Assembly: GCF_004348315.1 (NCBI RefSeq) | Contig: NZ_SMKC01000043.1 | Location: 1-34,883 of the forward strand | From: Streptomyces sp. 8K308 | Lineage (GTDB): Bacteria > Actinomycetota > Actinomycetes > Streptomycetales > Streptomycetaceae | Direction: 5' to 3' | DNA length: 34,883 nucleotides | Shown: positions 1 through 8,057 of the stretch, in pieces | Layout: each line of letters starts with the position of its first letter | How positions within the stretch are numbered: the stretch's first letter is position 1 | Notes under the pieces: generated by a model | Told to the model about the DNA's origin: nothing | The model's database searches: none | What the model saw: the letters and a program-made list of their open reading frames with translations, nothing else | Program-made: the position numbers and the translations under genes

Positions 1-1524
1 GGCGTGGTCCCCGGCGGGGGCGGGGTGGAGCGGCACGGCCGTGTCAGTATCCAGGGGCGGTCCTGCGGCCACCGTGGCGGGCCGCTCGGCCGGGGCCTGG
101 CGGAGCCGGCGGGCCAGCGCGGCGGTCAGCAGGGCGAGCGCCAGGGCGACGGCGCAGGCGGTGCCGGTGGCCCGGGTGTAGTCGTCGAAGTCCAGCCCGG
201 CGAAGCCGGGTTCTGCGCCGAGGACGGCCGCGAACAGGCCGCCGATCACGGTCACGCTGCCGGCGTGCGCGACCTGGGTCGCGGTCAGCAGCACCCCGCT
301 CGCGGCGCCGCTGTCGGCGACCGGTATGCCGTCGAGCACCACGGTGATCAGCGGGGAGGCCACCAGGCCCTGGCCGAGCCCGGCGAGCGCCAACGGCACC
401 GGCAGCCAGAGCAGTTGGGACTCCTCCGGCACCCGGAGCACGACGCCGACCACCCCGGCGAGGCTGACGGCCATCAGCAGCGCGCCGCCGACCGGCAGCC
501 GGTGGCCAAACCTGGCGTGCGGGACCCGGCTGCCGGCGCTGGCGAGCGCGAAGCCCACGGCCAGCGGCGCGAAGACCAGACCCGAGACCAGCGGGCTGCG
601 CTCGAGGCCGTTCTGCACGTGGTAGGCGAGCAGCGTGAAGAAGCCCATGTTGCCGCCGTAGAAGGCGAGCAGCGTGCACAGGCCGCGCGCCATCCGGCGC
701 TCGGCGAGCAGCCTGGGCGGCAACAGCGGTGCGAGACCGCGTCGTTGGAGGCGTCGTTCCAGGGCGAGGAAGGCGGCGAGCACCAGCAGGCCGCCGGTCA
801 TGGGGAGGAGGAGCCAGCCTGACCAGTGGCCGCCCTCGGCAGAGGCCGGCGGCAGCAGCAGGGCGTAGAGCGCGGTGGCGAGCAGCACGGCGCCTGCGAG
901 GTCGAGCCGCTGGCGCGGTCCCCGGCTCTCCACGACGGTGCGTCGGGAGGTGGCCAGGACCAGCAGGCCGACCGGCAGGTTGACCAGGAACAGGGCGCGC
1001 CAGCCGAGGCCGCCCGGGTCCCAGGCCAGCAGGGCGCCGCCGCCGAGCGGGCCGGCGATCCAGGCCAGGCCCATGGTGGCGCCGTAGGCCCCGACCGCGC
1101 GGGCCCGCTCGGGCCCGGCGAAGCTGGCCTGCACGAGGGCGAGCACCTGCGGCAGCATCAGGGCGGCCGACAGACCCTGGAGGGTGCGGGCGGCGAGCAG
1201 GGCGCTGGCGTCGGGGGCGAGCGCACACGCGGCGGAGAGCAGCGTGAACGCGGCGCCGCCGAGCTGGAACACCCGTTTGCGGCCGTGGAGATCGCCGAGC
1301 CGGCCGCCGGTCACCAGGCCGGCGGCGTAGGCGGCGGTGTAGCCGGCGACAACGAACTGCGCCTGGCCGTAGGTGGCACCGAGTTCGTCCTGGATGGCGG
1401 GCAGGGCGAGCAGGACGATGCTGGAGTCGAGGTGGCCGATGAAGGTGGCGAGCAGGATCGAGGCGAGGGCGACGGAGCGGCGTCGCGGAGTGCTTTCTCC
1501 CGGTCTTGGCATCAGCACATTCAT
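1..1524 (-). CDS. MFS drug exporter (DHA2-like), 3' end cut by window edge
   Basis: The minus-strand frame starting at the ATG at 1524 reads about 508 residues without a stop to base 1, so the C-terminus is missing. The protein begins MNVLMPRPGEST, then a first membrane helix with GHLDSSIVLLALPAI, the usual TM1 pattern of DHA2-type drug/proton antiporters. A GGRLGDLHGRKRVF loop (MFS motif A) follows TM2, and many further hydrophobic helices follow. It should act in the cytoplasmic membrane as a proton-driven exporter of a small molecule. It is divergent from the LysR gene at 1615 with 90 bp between them, so that LysR is the likely regulator. No good ribosome binding site is visible before the ATG. 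Family is secure; substrate is unknown. Confidence 0.9.
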   Translation of the reverse strand, partial: MNVLMPRPGESTPRRRSVALASILLATFIGHLDSSIVLLALPAIQDELGATYGQAQFVVAGYTAAYAAGLVTGGRLGDLHGRKRVFQLGGAAFTLLSAACALAPDASALLAARTLQGLSAALMLPQVLALVQASFAGPERARAVGAYGATMGLAWIAGPLGGGALLAWDPGGLGWRALFLVNLPVGLLVLATSRRTVVESRGPRQRLDLAGAVLLATALYALLLPPASAEGGHWSGWLLLPMTGGLLVLAAFLALERRLQRRGLAPLLPPRLLAERRMARGLCTLLAFYGGNMGFFTLLAYHVQNGLERSPLVSGLVFAPLAVGFALASAGSRVPHARFGHRLPVGGALLMAVSLAGVVGVVLRVPEESQLLWLPVPLALAGLGQGLVASPLITVVLDGIPVADSGAASGVLLTATQVAHAGSVTVIGGLFAAVLGAEPGFAGLDFDDYTRATGTACAVALALALLTAALARRLRQAPAERPATVAAGPPLDTDTAVPLHPAPAGDHA

Positions 1525-1540
1525 CCACGGAGGCTGCCTG

Positions 1541-1556
1541 ACCGGCCAAGTCCGGT
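1541..1556. promoter_or_regulatory. Possible LysR operator in divergent MFS/LysR spacer
   Basis: An inverted repeat ACCGG-6 nt-CCGGT lies in the 90-bp spacer between the divergent exporter and LysR genes. LysR proteins usually bind interrupted dyads in such spacers. The assignment rests on position and symmetry only. Confidence 0.3.
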
Positions 1557-1614
1557 TTCTTACCAGGTGATCGCGGACGCTTCTCACGGCGGGCGCGCCG
1601 CGTAGAATTCCGTC

Positions 1615-2514
1615 ATGGAGCTGCGGCAGTTGCGGTACTTCGTCGCGGTCGCGGAGGAGCTTCATTACGGCCGCGCCGCGCGGCGGCTGAGCATCGCGCA
1701 GCCGGGGCTCAGCCAGCAGATCAAGGTGTTGGAGCGGCGGCTCGGCGCCGAGCTGTTCGCGCGGGACCGGCGCGGGGTGGCGTTGACGGGGGCCGGGCGG
1801 GCGTTGTTGCCGCTGGCGCGTGACCTGTTGACGAGGGCGGGCGCCGCGCAGGCGCTGGTGCGGTCCTATGGGGCGGGCGAGACCGGCGAGTTGCGGATCG
1901 GTCTGACGCGTTCGGCGGCCCAGGGGGTGACGGCGCGGCTCGTGGACGGGTTCCGGGAGGAGTGTCCCGGCGTCGAGATGCAACTCTCCAGCGGCTACAC
2001 GGCGTTACACGAACGGCTGTTACGGCTCGGATCGTTGGACGTGGCGTTCGTGCGGCCACCGATCGACCTCGCCGGCGATCTGGCCTGTCGCGAGGTCGCG
2101 GTGGAACCGCTGGTGGCGGCGGTCCCGGTGGACCACCCGCTGGCCCGCCGGCGTCGGATCCGCCGCGCCGACCTGGCCGGCGAGCCCCTGGTGTGGTGGC
2201 CGCGCGAGCACGGCCCTGGCATGTGGGATCGGATGCTTGATCAGGTCTTCGGCCCGGGGGTCAGGCCGCCGGTGGCGCGCTGGGAGCCTGAGGAGGAGCG
2301 GCTGCTCCACGCGGTGGCCCTCGGCGCCGGCGTCACGGTCGTGGTCGAGGGCCGGGCCAGTCGGCTGCGGGTGCCCGGGGTGGCAATCAGGAGGTTCGCC
2401 GAGCCCGTGCCGACGTTGCCGCTCGGACTCGCCTGGCGTCGGGACAGTGAGCTTCCGGCGCTTCGGCGCTTCCTGCGGCACACCGAGGAGGTGGTCAGGT
2501 CCGGGGCGCGTTGA
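1615..2514 (+). CDS. LysR-family transcriptional regulator
   Basis: A 299-residue protein of normal LysR length. The N-terminus has the winged helix-turn-helix (MELRQLRYFVAVAEEL, then AARRLSIAQPGLSQQIKVLE, about residues 1-60), followed by a type 2 periplasmic-binding-like effector domain from about residue 90. It is divergent from the exporter at 1-1524 and probably controls it. The gene contains two in-frame TTA leucine codons (2005-2007 and 2020-2022), which in Streptomyces make translation depend on the bldA tRNA. Its 3' end overlaps that of the convergent LysR gene at 2495-3382 by 20 bp. The effector is unknown. Confidence 0.95.
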   Translation: MELRQLRYFVAVAEELHYGRAARRLSIAQPGLSQQIKVLERRLGAELFARDRRGVALTGAGRALLPLARDLLTRAGAAQALVRSYGAGETGELRIGLTRSAAQGVTARLVDGFREECPGVEMQLSSGYTALHERLLRLGSLDVAFVRPPIDLAGDLACREVAVEPLVAAVPVDHPLARRRRIRRADLAGEPLVWWPREHGPGMWDRMLDQVFGPGVRPPVARWEPEEERLLHAVALGAGVTVVVEGRASRLRVPGVAIRRFAEPVPTLPLGLAWRRDSELPALRRFLRHTEEVVRSGAR

Positions 2515-3382
2515 GATTGCGGAAGTTGCGGACAACGGGGCTGGTCTCACCGCGCCGCCAGGCGAGGTGCAGGGCGATGCTGTGGGACTGCGGCGTCAGC
2601 GGCCGGAACACGACGTCGGAGCGGCGCAGCGAGGCCATCGCACCGGGCACGATGGAGACCCCGATGTCGGCCGCGACCAGCCCGATGATGGTGTGCATGT
2701 GCACGGCTTCCTGGGTGACCTGCGGCTCGTAGCCGGCCGACCGGGTGAGGTGCATGATCTGGTCGTGCAGGGACGGTCCGAGCCGTCTGGGGAAGAGCAC
2801 GAACGCGTCCTCGGCGAGGCTGGCGATCGGCAGCGGGTCCCGGTACGCCTGGGGGTGGCGGCGGGAGAGCGCGGCGACCAGCCGGTCACGGGAGATCTCC
2901 TGGGCGGCCAGCTCCGGATGGCCCACGCCGCCATCCGGACCGTGCAGGATGCCGATGTCCAGGCGGCCCGCGAGGAGTTCAACGATCTGCTGGCTGCTCG
3001 CCATCTCCCGGAGTTGTAACTTGACGCCTGGATAGCCCTGCCTGAATCGCCGCAGCAACCGTGGCAACAGTTCGTGGGAGGCGGAGCCCACGAAGCCGAG
3101 CGAGAGCTGGCCGACCTCCCCCCTCCCGGTCTGCCGGGCGATGCGCTTGGCGCGCTCGGCGTGGTGCAGCACTCGACGTGCCTCGGCGACGAAACCCTTG
3201 CCGGCCGAGGTGATGTGGACTTCCCTGGTGGTGCGCTCGAACAGCAGTACCCCGAGCTCGTCCTCGAGCTTCCGAACCTGCTGGCTGAGCCGGGGCTGCT
3301 GCAGCCCGAGTCTTGAAGCGGCTCTTGCGAAGTGCAGCTCCTCGGCGAGGAGCACGATGTAGCGCAGCTGGTCGAGATTCAT
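2495..3382 (-). CDS. LysR-family transcriptional regulator
   Basis: A 295-residue LysR protein: N-terminal HTH (MNLDQLRYIVLLAEELHFAR, then LQQPRLSQQVRKLE) and a C-terminal substrate-binding domain. It is only distantly similar to the neighbouring LysR protein, so it is not a recent duplicate. One in-frame TTA codon lies at 3017-3019 (codon 122, within VKLQL), suggesting bldA dependence. It is divergent from the DUF6152-like gene at 3435 with 52 bp between them, and overlaps the other LysR gene tail to tail by 20 bp. It may control the 3435-4687 pair, which is inferred from the divergent arrangement. Confidence 0.95.
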   Translation of the reverse strand: MNLDQLRYIVLLAEELHFARAASRLGLQQPRLSQQVRKLEDELGVLLFERTTREVHITSAGKGFVAEARRVLHHAERAKRIARQTGRGEVGQLSLGFVGSASHELLPRLLRRFRQGYPGVKLQLREMASSQQIVELLAGRLDIGILHGPDGGVGHPELAAQEISRDRLVAALSRRHPQAYRDPLPIASLAEDAFVLFPRRLGPSLHDQIMHLTRSAGYEPQVTQEAVHMHTIIGLVAADIGVSIVPGAMASLRRSDVVFRPLTPQSHSIALHLAWRRGETSPVVRNFRNLNAPRT

Positions 3383-3434
3383 AGCAATATTTGATCAGTT
3401 ATTACTCTCCCATGGAACTATGAGCCTGTGAAGC

Positions 3435-4202
3435 ATGCCATCCCGCAGCCTTGCTGCTATGCGACGTGCTTCCGCAACCACGGCCCTGTCCCTGCTCGTT
3501 GCGTCCGTGATCGGCTTGGCGACCGCGAACCCCGCGGCGGCGCACCACGGATGGGAGGAGTACGACACGACCGCGGCCTACTACGTGTCGGGGACGGTCA
3601 GCGAAATCCGGTGGGGCAACCCCCACCCCGAGGTGACGATCGAGCTGGAGACCCCGGTCTCGGTGCCGGCCGACTGGGCCGAACTCGACATCCCTCCGGA
3701 GCTCGAGGAGATCGAGGGCCGCGAGGTACTCGATGCCACCCGGCCCTACGAGGGCGAGGCGGAGCGGCTGACGATGGACCTGGCGCCGATCGAGCGGCTC
3801 TCGGCCTGGGGGCTCGACGGCGAGGTGACCGAGGGCGAACGGATTGAGGCGGTCGGCTACCTGGGCCGCGACGACGACGCCCACATCAGGCCCGAGCTCA
3901 TCGTGCTGGAGACCGGCCAGGTGGTGCGCCAGCGTTCGGTGCCGCTGCCGGCGATGCCCGAGGCCGCCCCGGCGGACGACGCCGAGGACGGGGCGGGCGC
4001 CGAGGACCGGCCGGCGGACGGGACCGACGGCGCGGACGGGTCCGATGGCGCCGACAGTGCTGACAGCGCCGACGCCGCCGAGGAGAGCGCGGCCGAGGAC
4101 GACGGCTCCTCGTCGGCGGTCATCTGGGCGCTGCTCGCGGTGGGCGTGCTCGTGGTGGTCGGCGGCGGCGTCTACGTCGTGCGGCGCGGCAACCGGGACT
4201 GA
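3435..4202 (+). CDS. DUF6152-like secreted protein with C-terminal membrane anchor
   Basis: A 255-residue protein. An N-terminal signal peptide (hydrophobic stretch TALSLLVASVIGLATA) ends in PAAA, immediately followed by HHGWEEYD. The AHH start and the later GTVSEIRWGNPHPEVTIEL pattern match the DUF6152 family as I know it, a small secreted beta-rich domain of unknown function. After about residue 175 comes an acidic low-complexity linker rich in Asp, Gly, Ala and Ser, then one membrane helix (about 229-248) and a basic tail (VRRGNRD). The domain would sit outside the cell, tethered to the membrane. The start is uncertain: an internal ATG at 3459 would give a shorter signal peptide, and neither has a clear ribosome binding site. 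It is followed 2 bp later by a DUF6644-like membrane gene. Confidence 0.85.
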   Translation: MPSRSLAAMRRASATTALSLLVASVIGLATANPAAAHHGWEEYDTTAAYYVSGTVSEIRWGNPHPEVTIELETPVSVPADWAELDIPPELEEIEGREVLDATRPYEGEAERLTMDLAPIERLSAWGLDGEVTEGERIEAVGYLGRDDDAHIRPELIVLETGQVVRQRSVPLPAMPEAAPADDAEDGAGAEDRPADGTDGADGSDGADSADSADAAEESAAEDDGSSSAVIWALLAVGVLVVVGGGVYVVRRGNRD

Positions 4203-4204
4203 GC

Positions 4205-4687
4205 ATGGACGAGTTCTACGACTGGCTGGAGCGGACGGAGCTCGGCGAGGCCGTCCGCACGACCCCCTGGGTGTACTCGTCGCTCGAGACGGTGCACCTG
4301 GTCGGCATCGCGGTGCTCGTCGGACCGGCCATCGCCTTCGACCTGCGGCTGCTCGGGGTCGGGCGCCGGCTGCTGCCGGTGACCTCGGCCGCCAGACACC
4401 TACTGCCGCTGGCCCGCTGCGGCTTCCTGATCGCCGCCTTCTCCGGGGTGGTGATGTTCGTCTCCGGCGCGGCGGCGGTGGGCAACAGCGCGGCGGCGCC
4501 CTGGAAGTTGGGGCTCCTGCTGGTGGCCGGGGTGAACATCGCCGCCTTTCACGGGGGCGTCTACCGCTCGGTTGACCGGTGGGACGTCGGCGCGGTGGCC
4601 CCGGCCGCCGCGCGCGCGGCCGGCGTGATCTCGACCCTGGTCTGGGTGGGAGTGATCGCCAGCGGGAGGTTGCTCGCGTACACGTGA
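4205..4687 (+). CDS. DUF6644-like four-helix membrane protein
   Basis: A 160-residue integral membrane protein with about four helices (roughly residues 28-50, 70-93, 98-116 and 136-157). The pattern SSLETVHLVGIAVLVGPAIAFDLRLLG near the N-terminus, with a conserved His in the first helix, and a later HGGVYR are what I associate with the DUF6644 family, often found beside DUF6152 genes. It starts 2 bp after the preceding gene and ends just before a strong terminator, so the two form a bicistronic unit. A joint membrane or metal-related role is possible but unproven. Confidence 0.8.
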   Translation: MDEFYDWLERTELGEAVRTTPWVYSSLETVHLVGIAVLVGPAIAFDLRLLGVGRRLLPVTSAARHLLPLARCGFLIAAFSGVVMFVSGAAAVGNSAAAPWKLGLLLVAGVNIAAFHGGVYRSVDRWDVGAVAPAAARAAGVISTLVWVGVIASGRLLAYT

Positions 4688-4704
4688 CACCGTTCGATAT
4701 TCAG

Positions 4705-4733
4705 TGGCCCGTCTCAGGACGGGCCATTTTTTT
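4705..4733 (+). terminator. Intrinsic terminator after the DUF6152/DUF6644 pair
   Basis: A perfect 9-bp stem (TGGCCCGTC / GACGGGCCA) with a TCAG tetraloop is followed directly by seven T residues. It lies 18 bp after the stop codon of the membrane protein gene and separates that unit from the biosynthetic operon starting at 4963. Confidence 0.93.
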
Positions 4734-4896
4734 CGCGTTTTCCGGAGCATTTTCCTCCGCTTTTCGCGCCGTCCCATTCGGATGTATCCAAGAGCAACAT
4801 CCACAGATGAAGAATCCGTGAACATTTGCGATTGTGCTCGCCCGCGCAATAATGCGGCGCCAAACATAACCATCCCCACATTGCGGCGCTCCCGTT

Positions 4897-4932
4897 AAGA
4901 CGACTACTTTCGAAACCGCCGAAAGATGTCTT
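4897..4932 (+). promoter_or_regulatory. Dyad/hairpin in the leader of the biosynthetic operon
   Basis: Two nested inverted repeats, AAGAC...GTCTT (outer) and CTTTCG...CGAAAG (inner, 7-nt loop), lie 30 bp upstream of the first gene of the 4963-12395 operon. The surrounding spacer (4734-4962) is AT-richer than the genes and must hold the operon promoter. It could be an operator or a leader hairpin; the sequence does not decide which. Confidence 0.35.
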
Positions 4933-4962
4933 GTGCACCACAACCGACCAGGGGGATGTGAC

Positions 4963-6276
4963 GTGCTCATAACCACGGCAGACCGGCTTGAGCTCATGCT
5001 CGACGCCCGCGCCGAGGCGACCCGCTTTCGAACCGAGAATCCACCCTCCGCTTTCCACGAGCACAAGCTCGAAAAGGTTTGGGAAAGGGCGTCGGCCACG
5101 GCGGCCTACGCCCCGCTCGCACCCTTCACGATGGCCGCCTTCCAGAGCCACCCCATCACCCGCAAGGACGACCTCAAGGCCAGGCCACTCGACTACTGCA
5201 TCGTGGAGCCGGCGGAGGCCGATAAGTACTATGAGACGACGGGCACCACGGGCCGCCCCACGCCCACCCCGCGGCTCGCCGAGGACGCCATCCGCAACGC
5301 CGTCTCAGTCGCCGAGGCCTGGCGCCCGCTGCTCGGCGAGCGGGACCGGGTGCTGGTGATGCTGCCCTCCGACGTCGTCCCGGTCGGCGACCTAGTCGTT
5401 CACGTGTGCGAATATCTGGGCGTGGTGCACACCCGCGCCTACCCCTTCGCGACCGGAATCTGCGACTGGGACCGGCTCACCCAGATCTGGGAGACGTTGC
5501 GCCCGACCGTGCTCTACGTGGCCCCCGGAGTCGCCCAGCAGCTGACCAGGCTGCTCAAGCGCCGGGACCAACTGGCCACCCACCGCGCCTCGGTCGAGAA
5601 GATCATGCTGCTCGGCGAGGTCAACACCGCGCCGTTCCGCGCCCGGCTCGGCGCCTGGTGGCAGGCGGAGGTCTACGACGCCAGCTACGGCAGCACGGAG
5701 ACCGGAACGCTGGCGACGTCCTGCAACGCGGGGCGGCAACACCTCCTGCTGGCCGCCAACTACTTCGAGCTCGCCACCGCCGACGGCGTGCGGCCGCTGC
5801 GCGCCGGCGAACGCGGCCGCCTGGTGGTCACCCCGCTCAACCTGCACGCCAGGCCGCTGCTGCGTCTCGACACCGGGGACGAGGTCACCGTGAGCGACGA
5901 CTGCGGGTGCGGCGCCGCCGCCCCCTCCGTCACCGTGCACGGCCGCAGCAGCGACGCGCTGGTGTTGGCGGGCGCGAAGGTCACGGTCCGCGAGGTCGAG
6001 GAGATCGTCTACGGCGAGACCGCGGCCACCGGCTATCTCATGGAGGTCGACCCCGAGGGCCGGCCGGTGCGGCTGCTGCTCGAGCGCGACAGCGACTGGG
6101 ACCGCGGCGCCGAGGGCGAGCTGGCCGACGCCGTGCAGGCCGCCTCCCGCAGCAGCCTGCGGGTGACCTGGGGCGACGTGCGCTTCGTCAACGCGCTGCC
6201 CGTCAACACCAAGAGCGGCGCCTCCCAGAAGAGCTGGAAGCGCACCAACCTCCGTGTGGTGGAGGCCGGTTCATGA
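4963..6276 (+). CDS. PaaK-like adenylate-forming ligase
   Basis: A 437-residue member of the phenylacetate-CoA ligase-like branch of the ANL superfamily, which activates carboxylic acids as acyl-adenylates and passes them to CoA or a carrier protein. The phosphate-binding loop TTGTTGRP is at about residues 92-99, YGSTETG (A5 motif) at 242-248, and RLDTGDEV matches the A7 region. Length is normal for PaaK-type enzymes. I chose the GTG at 4963 because AGGGGGA lies 6 nt upstream; a GTG at 4933 is in frame but lacks a Shine-Dalgarno. It opens a seven-gene operon and overlaps the next gene by 4 bp (ATGA). The substrate cannot be read from sequence; an aromatic or cyclic acid is plausible given the DAHP synthase downstream. 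Confidence 0.9.
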   Translation: MLITTADRLELMLDARAEATRFRTENPPSAFHEHKLEKVWERASATAAYAPLAPFTMAAFQSHPITRKDDLKARPLDYCIVEPAEADKYYETTGTTGRPTPTPRLAEDAIRNAVSVAEAWRPLLGERDRVLVMLPSDVVPVGDLVVHVCEYLGVVHTRAYPFATGICDWDRLTQIWETLRPTVLYVAPGVAQQLTRLLKRRDQLATHRASVEKIMLLGEVNTAPFRARLGAWWQAEVYDASYGSTETGTLATSCNAGRQHLLLAANYFELATADGVRPLRAGERGRLVVTPLNLHARPLLRLDTGDEVTVSDDCGCGAAAPSVTVHGRSSDALVLAGAKVTVREVEEIVYGETAATGYLMEVDPEGRPVRLLLERDSDWDRGAEGELADAVQAASRSSLRVTWGDVRFVNALPVNTKSGASQKSWKRTNLRVVEAGS

Positions 6277-8048
6277 CCACCACCGCCTCGCCGGCCGGCG
6301 TCGCCACCGGCCAGCCCGACCTGTGGTGCACCTACGCCGCCATCCGCACCCTGGGCTGGCTGCGGCGCCCCGACGGCGTGCCGCACCCCGAGCGGACCGC
6401 CCGCTACCTGGCCACCCGCCGCAACGCGGACGGCGGCTACGCGTGGAGCCGCGGCATGGCCTCGGACGCCTGGGCCACCTACTACTGCACCCAGGGGCTC
6501 ATCGACCTGGCGCGCCTCGGCGTCGCCGAGCACCCCCCGGCCGGCCTCGACCGCACCGCCGCCTGGCTGCGCGACACCTGGTCAGGCGACGCCTTCGCCA
6601 TGATGCCGGGACAACTCCCCGACGCCTGGGCCACCTTCTTCTCCACCCGCACCACCCTCGAGGTCTGCCGCGAGCCGGTGCCCGACCCCGACCGGCTGCT
6701 CGGCTGGCTCGGCGCGCTCCAGACCGCGGACGGCGGGCTCGGTTGGACCCCCGAGCACGCCGTCGCCGGGGTCGCCGACGTCCGCGCCTGCTTCTACGGA
6801 GTGCTCGCCTGGCGGGTGCTGGCCAGAACGGGCCTCACCACACCCCCCTGGGACGTGGACCGGCTGTCGGCCTGGCTGCGCGCGCAGCAGACGCCGCAGG
6901 GCGGGTTCCGCTTCTCGCCGGCCGCCGAGGTGCCCTGCATGTGGGCGACCTACCGGGCCACCGCCGCGCTCGACGCCCTCGGCGGCTCGCCCGCTGACCC
7001 GGCCGCCTGCGTCGCCTGGATCGAGCGGCAGCGCGGCGCCACCGGCGCGTTCGTCCGCTGGGAGGGCTACCCGGTCGAGGACGTGTGGGCCTCCTTCTGC
7101 GCCATCGGCTCGCTGCACGCGATGGGCGCGTCCACCGCCGAGCACGCCGAGGCGGTGACCGCCCGGATGCGTCGGCTCGCCTGCGAGCAGGGCGGGTTCA
7201 CCTACCGCGAGCCGGCGCTCGCGGCCGACGCGCTCGCCACCTCGGCCACTTTGCTCATCGCGGACCCGGACGCCCCCGCCACCACCCCGGGCCCCGACGA
7301 GTTGCGCGACTGGCTCGCCGGCTGCCTGCTGCCCAACGAGGGCGGCGTGATGTACATGCCGGCGCGCGGCAGCGAGGTCCGCTGCACCCTGTGGGCGCTC
7401 TCGGCCGGCGCCCTCCGGGACGACCCGGGCGCGCGCAAGCGGGTCGCCGACTGGCTGGGCGAACTCCAGAACCCCGACGGCGGCTTCGGCTACTGGGAGG
7501 GCCGCGGCTCCGACGTGGTCTCCACCGTGTCGGCCGCCGAGGTCCAGTCGCTGCTGCGCCCCGACCACGCCGACGTGCTCGACGCGGACCGCCTGGTCGG
7601 CTTCCTCGACGCCTGCCGCACGACCCCGGACGCCGGGGAGCCGGACGCCGAGCCGGCCGCCAACGTGCCTGGCGGCCCGCCGACCCTGCGCGCCACCCTC
7701 CAGGTGCTGCGCGCCCGCCAGGCCGTGGGCCGGCCACGCCCCGCCGCGGTGCGCGCCGCCCTCGACCGGCACCGGGTGGCCGGCGGCGGCTACGCCAACG
7801 AGGGCCGCCGGATCCCCGACCTGCTGAGCACCTACGAGGCCGTGCTCACCGCCGACCGGCACGGAGTGGCGCTCGACACCGACCATCTGCGCCGGTTCGT
7901 CGACCGCGTCGTCCACGACGACGGCACCGCCTGGACCCCGCTGGCGCCGCCGGATGGCGACGACCTGCTGGCGGCTTGCGTCGGCACGCTGCTGGCCAGG
8001 CGCGTCCGGGGCGAGCTCGCGGAGCTGCCCGCCCTCACCCTCTCCTGA
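6273..8048 (+). CDS. Prenyltransferase/squalene-cyclase repeat protein (alpha/alpha toroid)
   Basis: A 591-residue protein made of about eight repeats, each with a helix carrying D-x-W-A-T/S and a turn of the QxxxGG(F/Y)xW type: NADGGYAW (51-58), TADGGLGW (151-158), PQGGFRF (208-214), EQGGFTY (305-311), NEGGVMY (355-361), PDGGFGYW (401-408) and AGGGYANEG (503-511). This is the (alpha/alpha) toroid shared by squalene-hopene cyclases, class II terpene cyclases and protein prenyltransferase beta subunits. A DxDD sequence (DGDD, 561-564) occurs only in the last repeat, whereas in squalene-hopene cyclases the catalytic DxDD lies centrally, so cyclase activity is uncertain. Translation is coupled to the ligase gene by an ATGA overlap. 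There is no signal peptide. Function is not assigned. Confidence 0.85.
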   Translation: MTTTASPAGVATGQPDLWCTYAAIRTLGWLRRPDGVPHPERTARYLATRRNADGGYAWSRGMASDAWATYYCTQGLIDLARLGVAEHPPAGLDRTAAWLRDTWSGDAFAMMPGQLPDAWATFFSTRTTLEVCREPVPDPDRLLGWLGALQTADGGLGWTPEHAVAGVADVRACFYGVLAWRVLARTGLTTPPWDVDRLSAWLRAQQTPQGGFRFSPAAEVPCMWATYRATAALDALGGSPADPAACVAWIERQRGATGAFVRWEGYPVEDVWASFCAIGSLHAMGASTAEHAEAVTARMRRLACEQGGFTYREPALAADALATSATLLIADPDAPATTPGPDELRDWLAGCLLPNEGGVMYMPARGSEVRCTLWALSAGALRDDPGARKRVADWLGELQNPDGGFGYWEGRGSDVVSTVSAAEVQSLLRPDHADVLDADRLVGFLDACRTTPDAGEPDAEPAANVPGGPPTLRATLQVLRARQAVGRPRPAAVRAALDRHRVAGGGYANEGRRIPDLLSTYEAVLTADRHGVALDTDHLRRFVDRVVHDDGTAWTPLAPPDGDDLLAACVGTLLARRVRGELAELPALTLS

Positions 8049-8057
8049 AGGACCCTC

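Noticed and set aside
44..1549. Open minus-strand frame of about 500 codons out of frame with the exporter
   Set aside because: Its translation is Arg/Pro/Ala low-complexity with no domain. The overlapping frame starting at 1524 gives a clear MFS protein with membrane helices.
4933..4962. Earlier GTG start for the PaaK-like ligase
   Set aside because: There is no Shine-Dalgarno for 4933, while AGGGGGA is well placed for the GTG at 4963.
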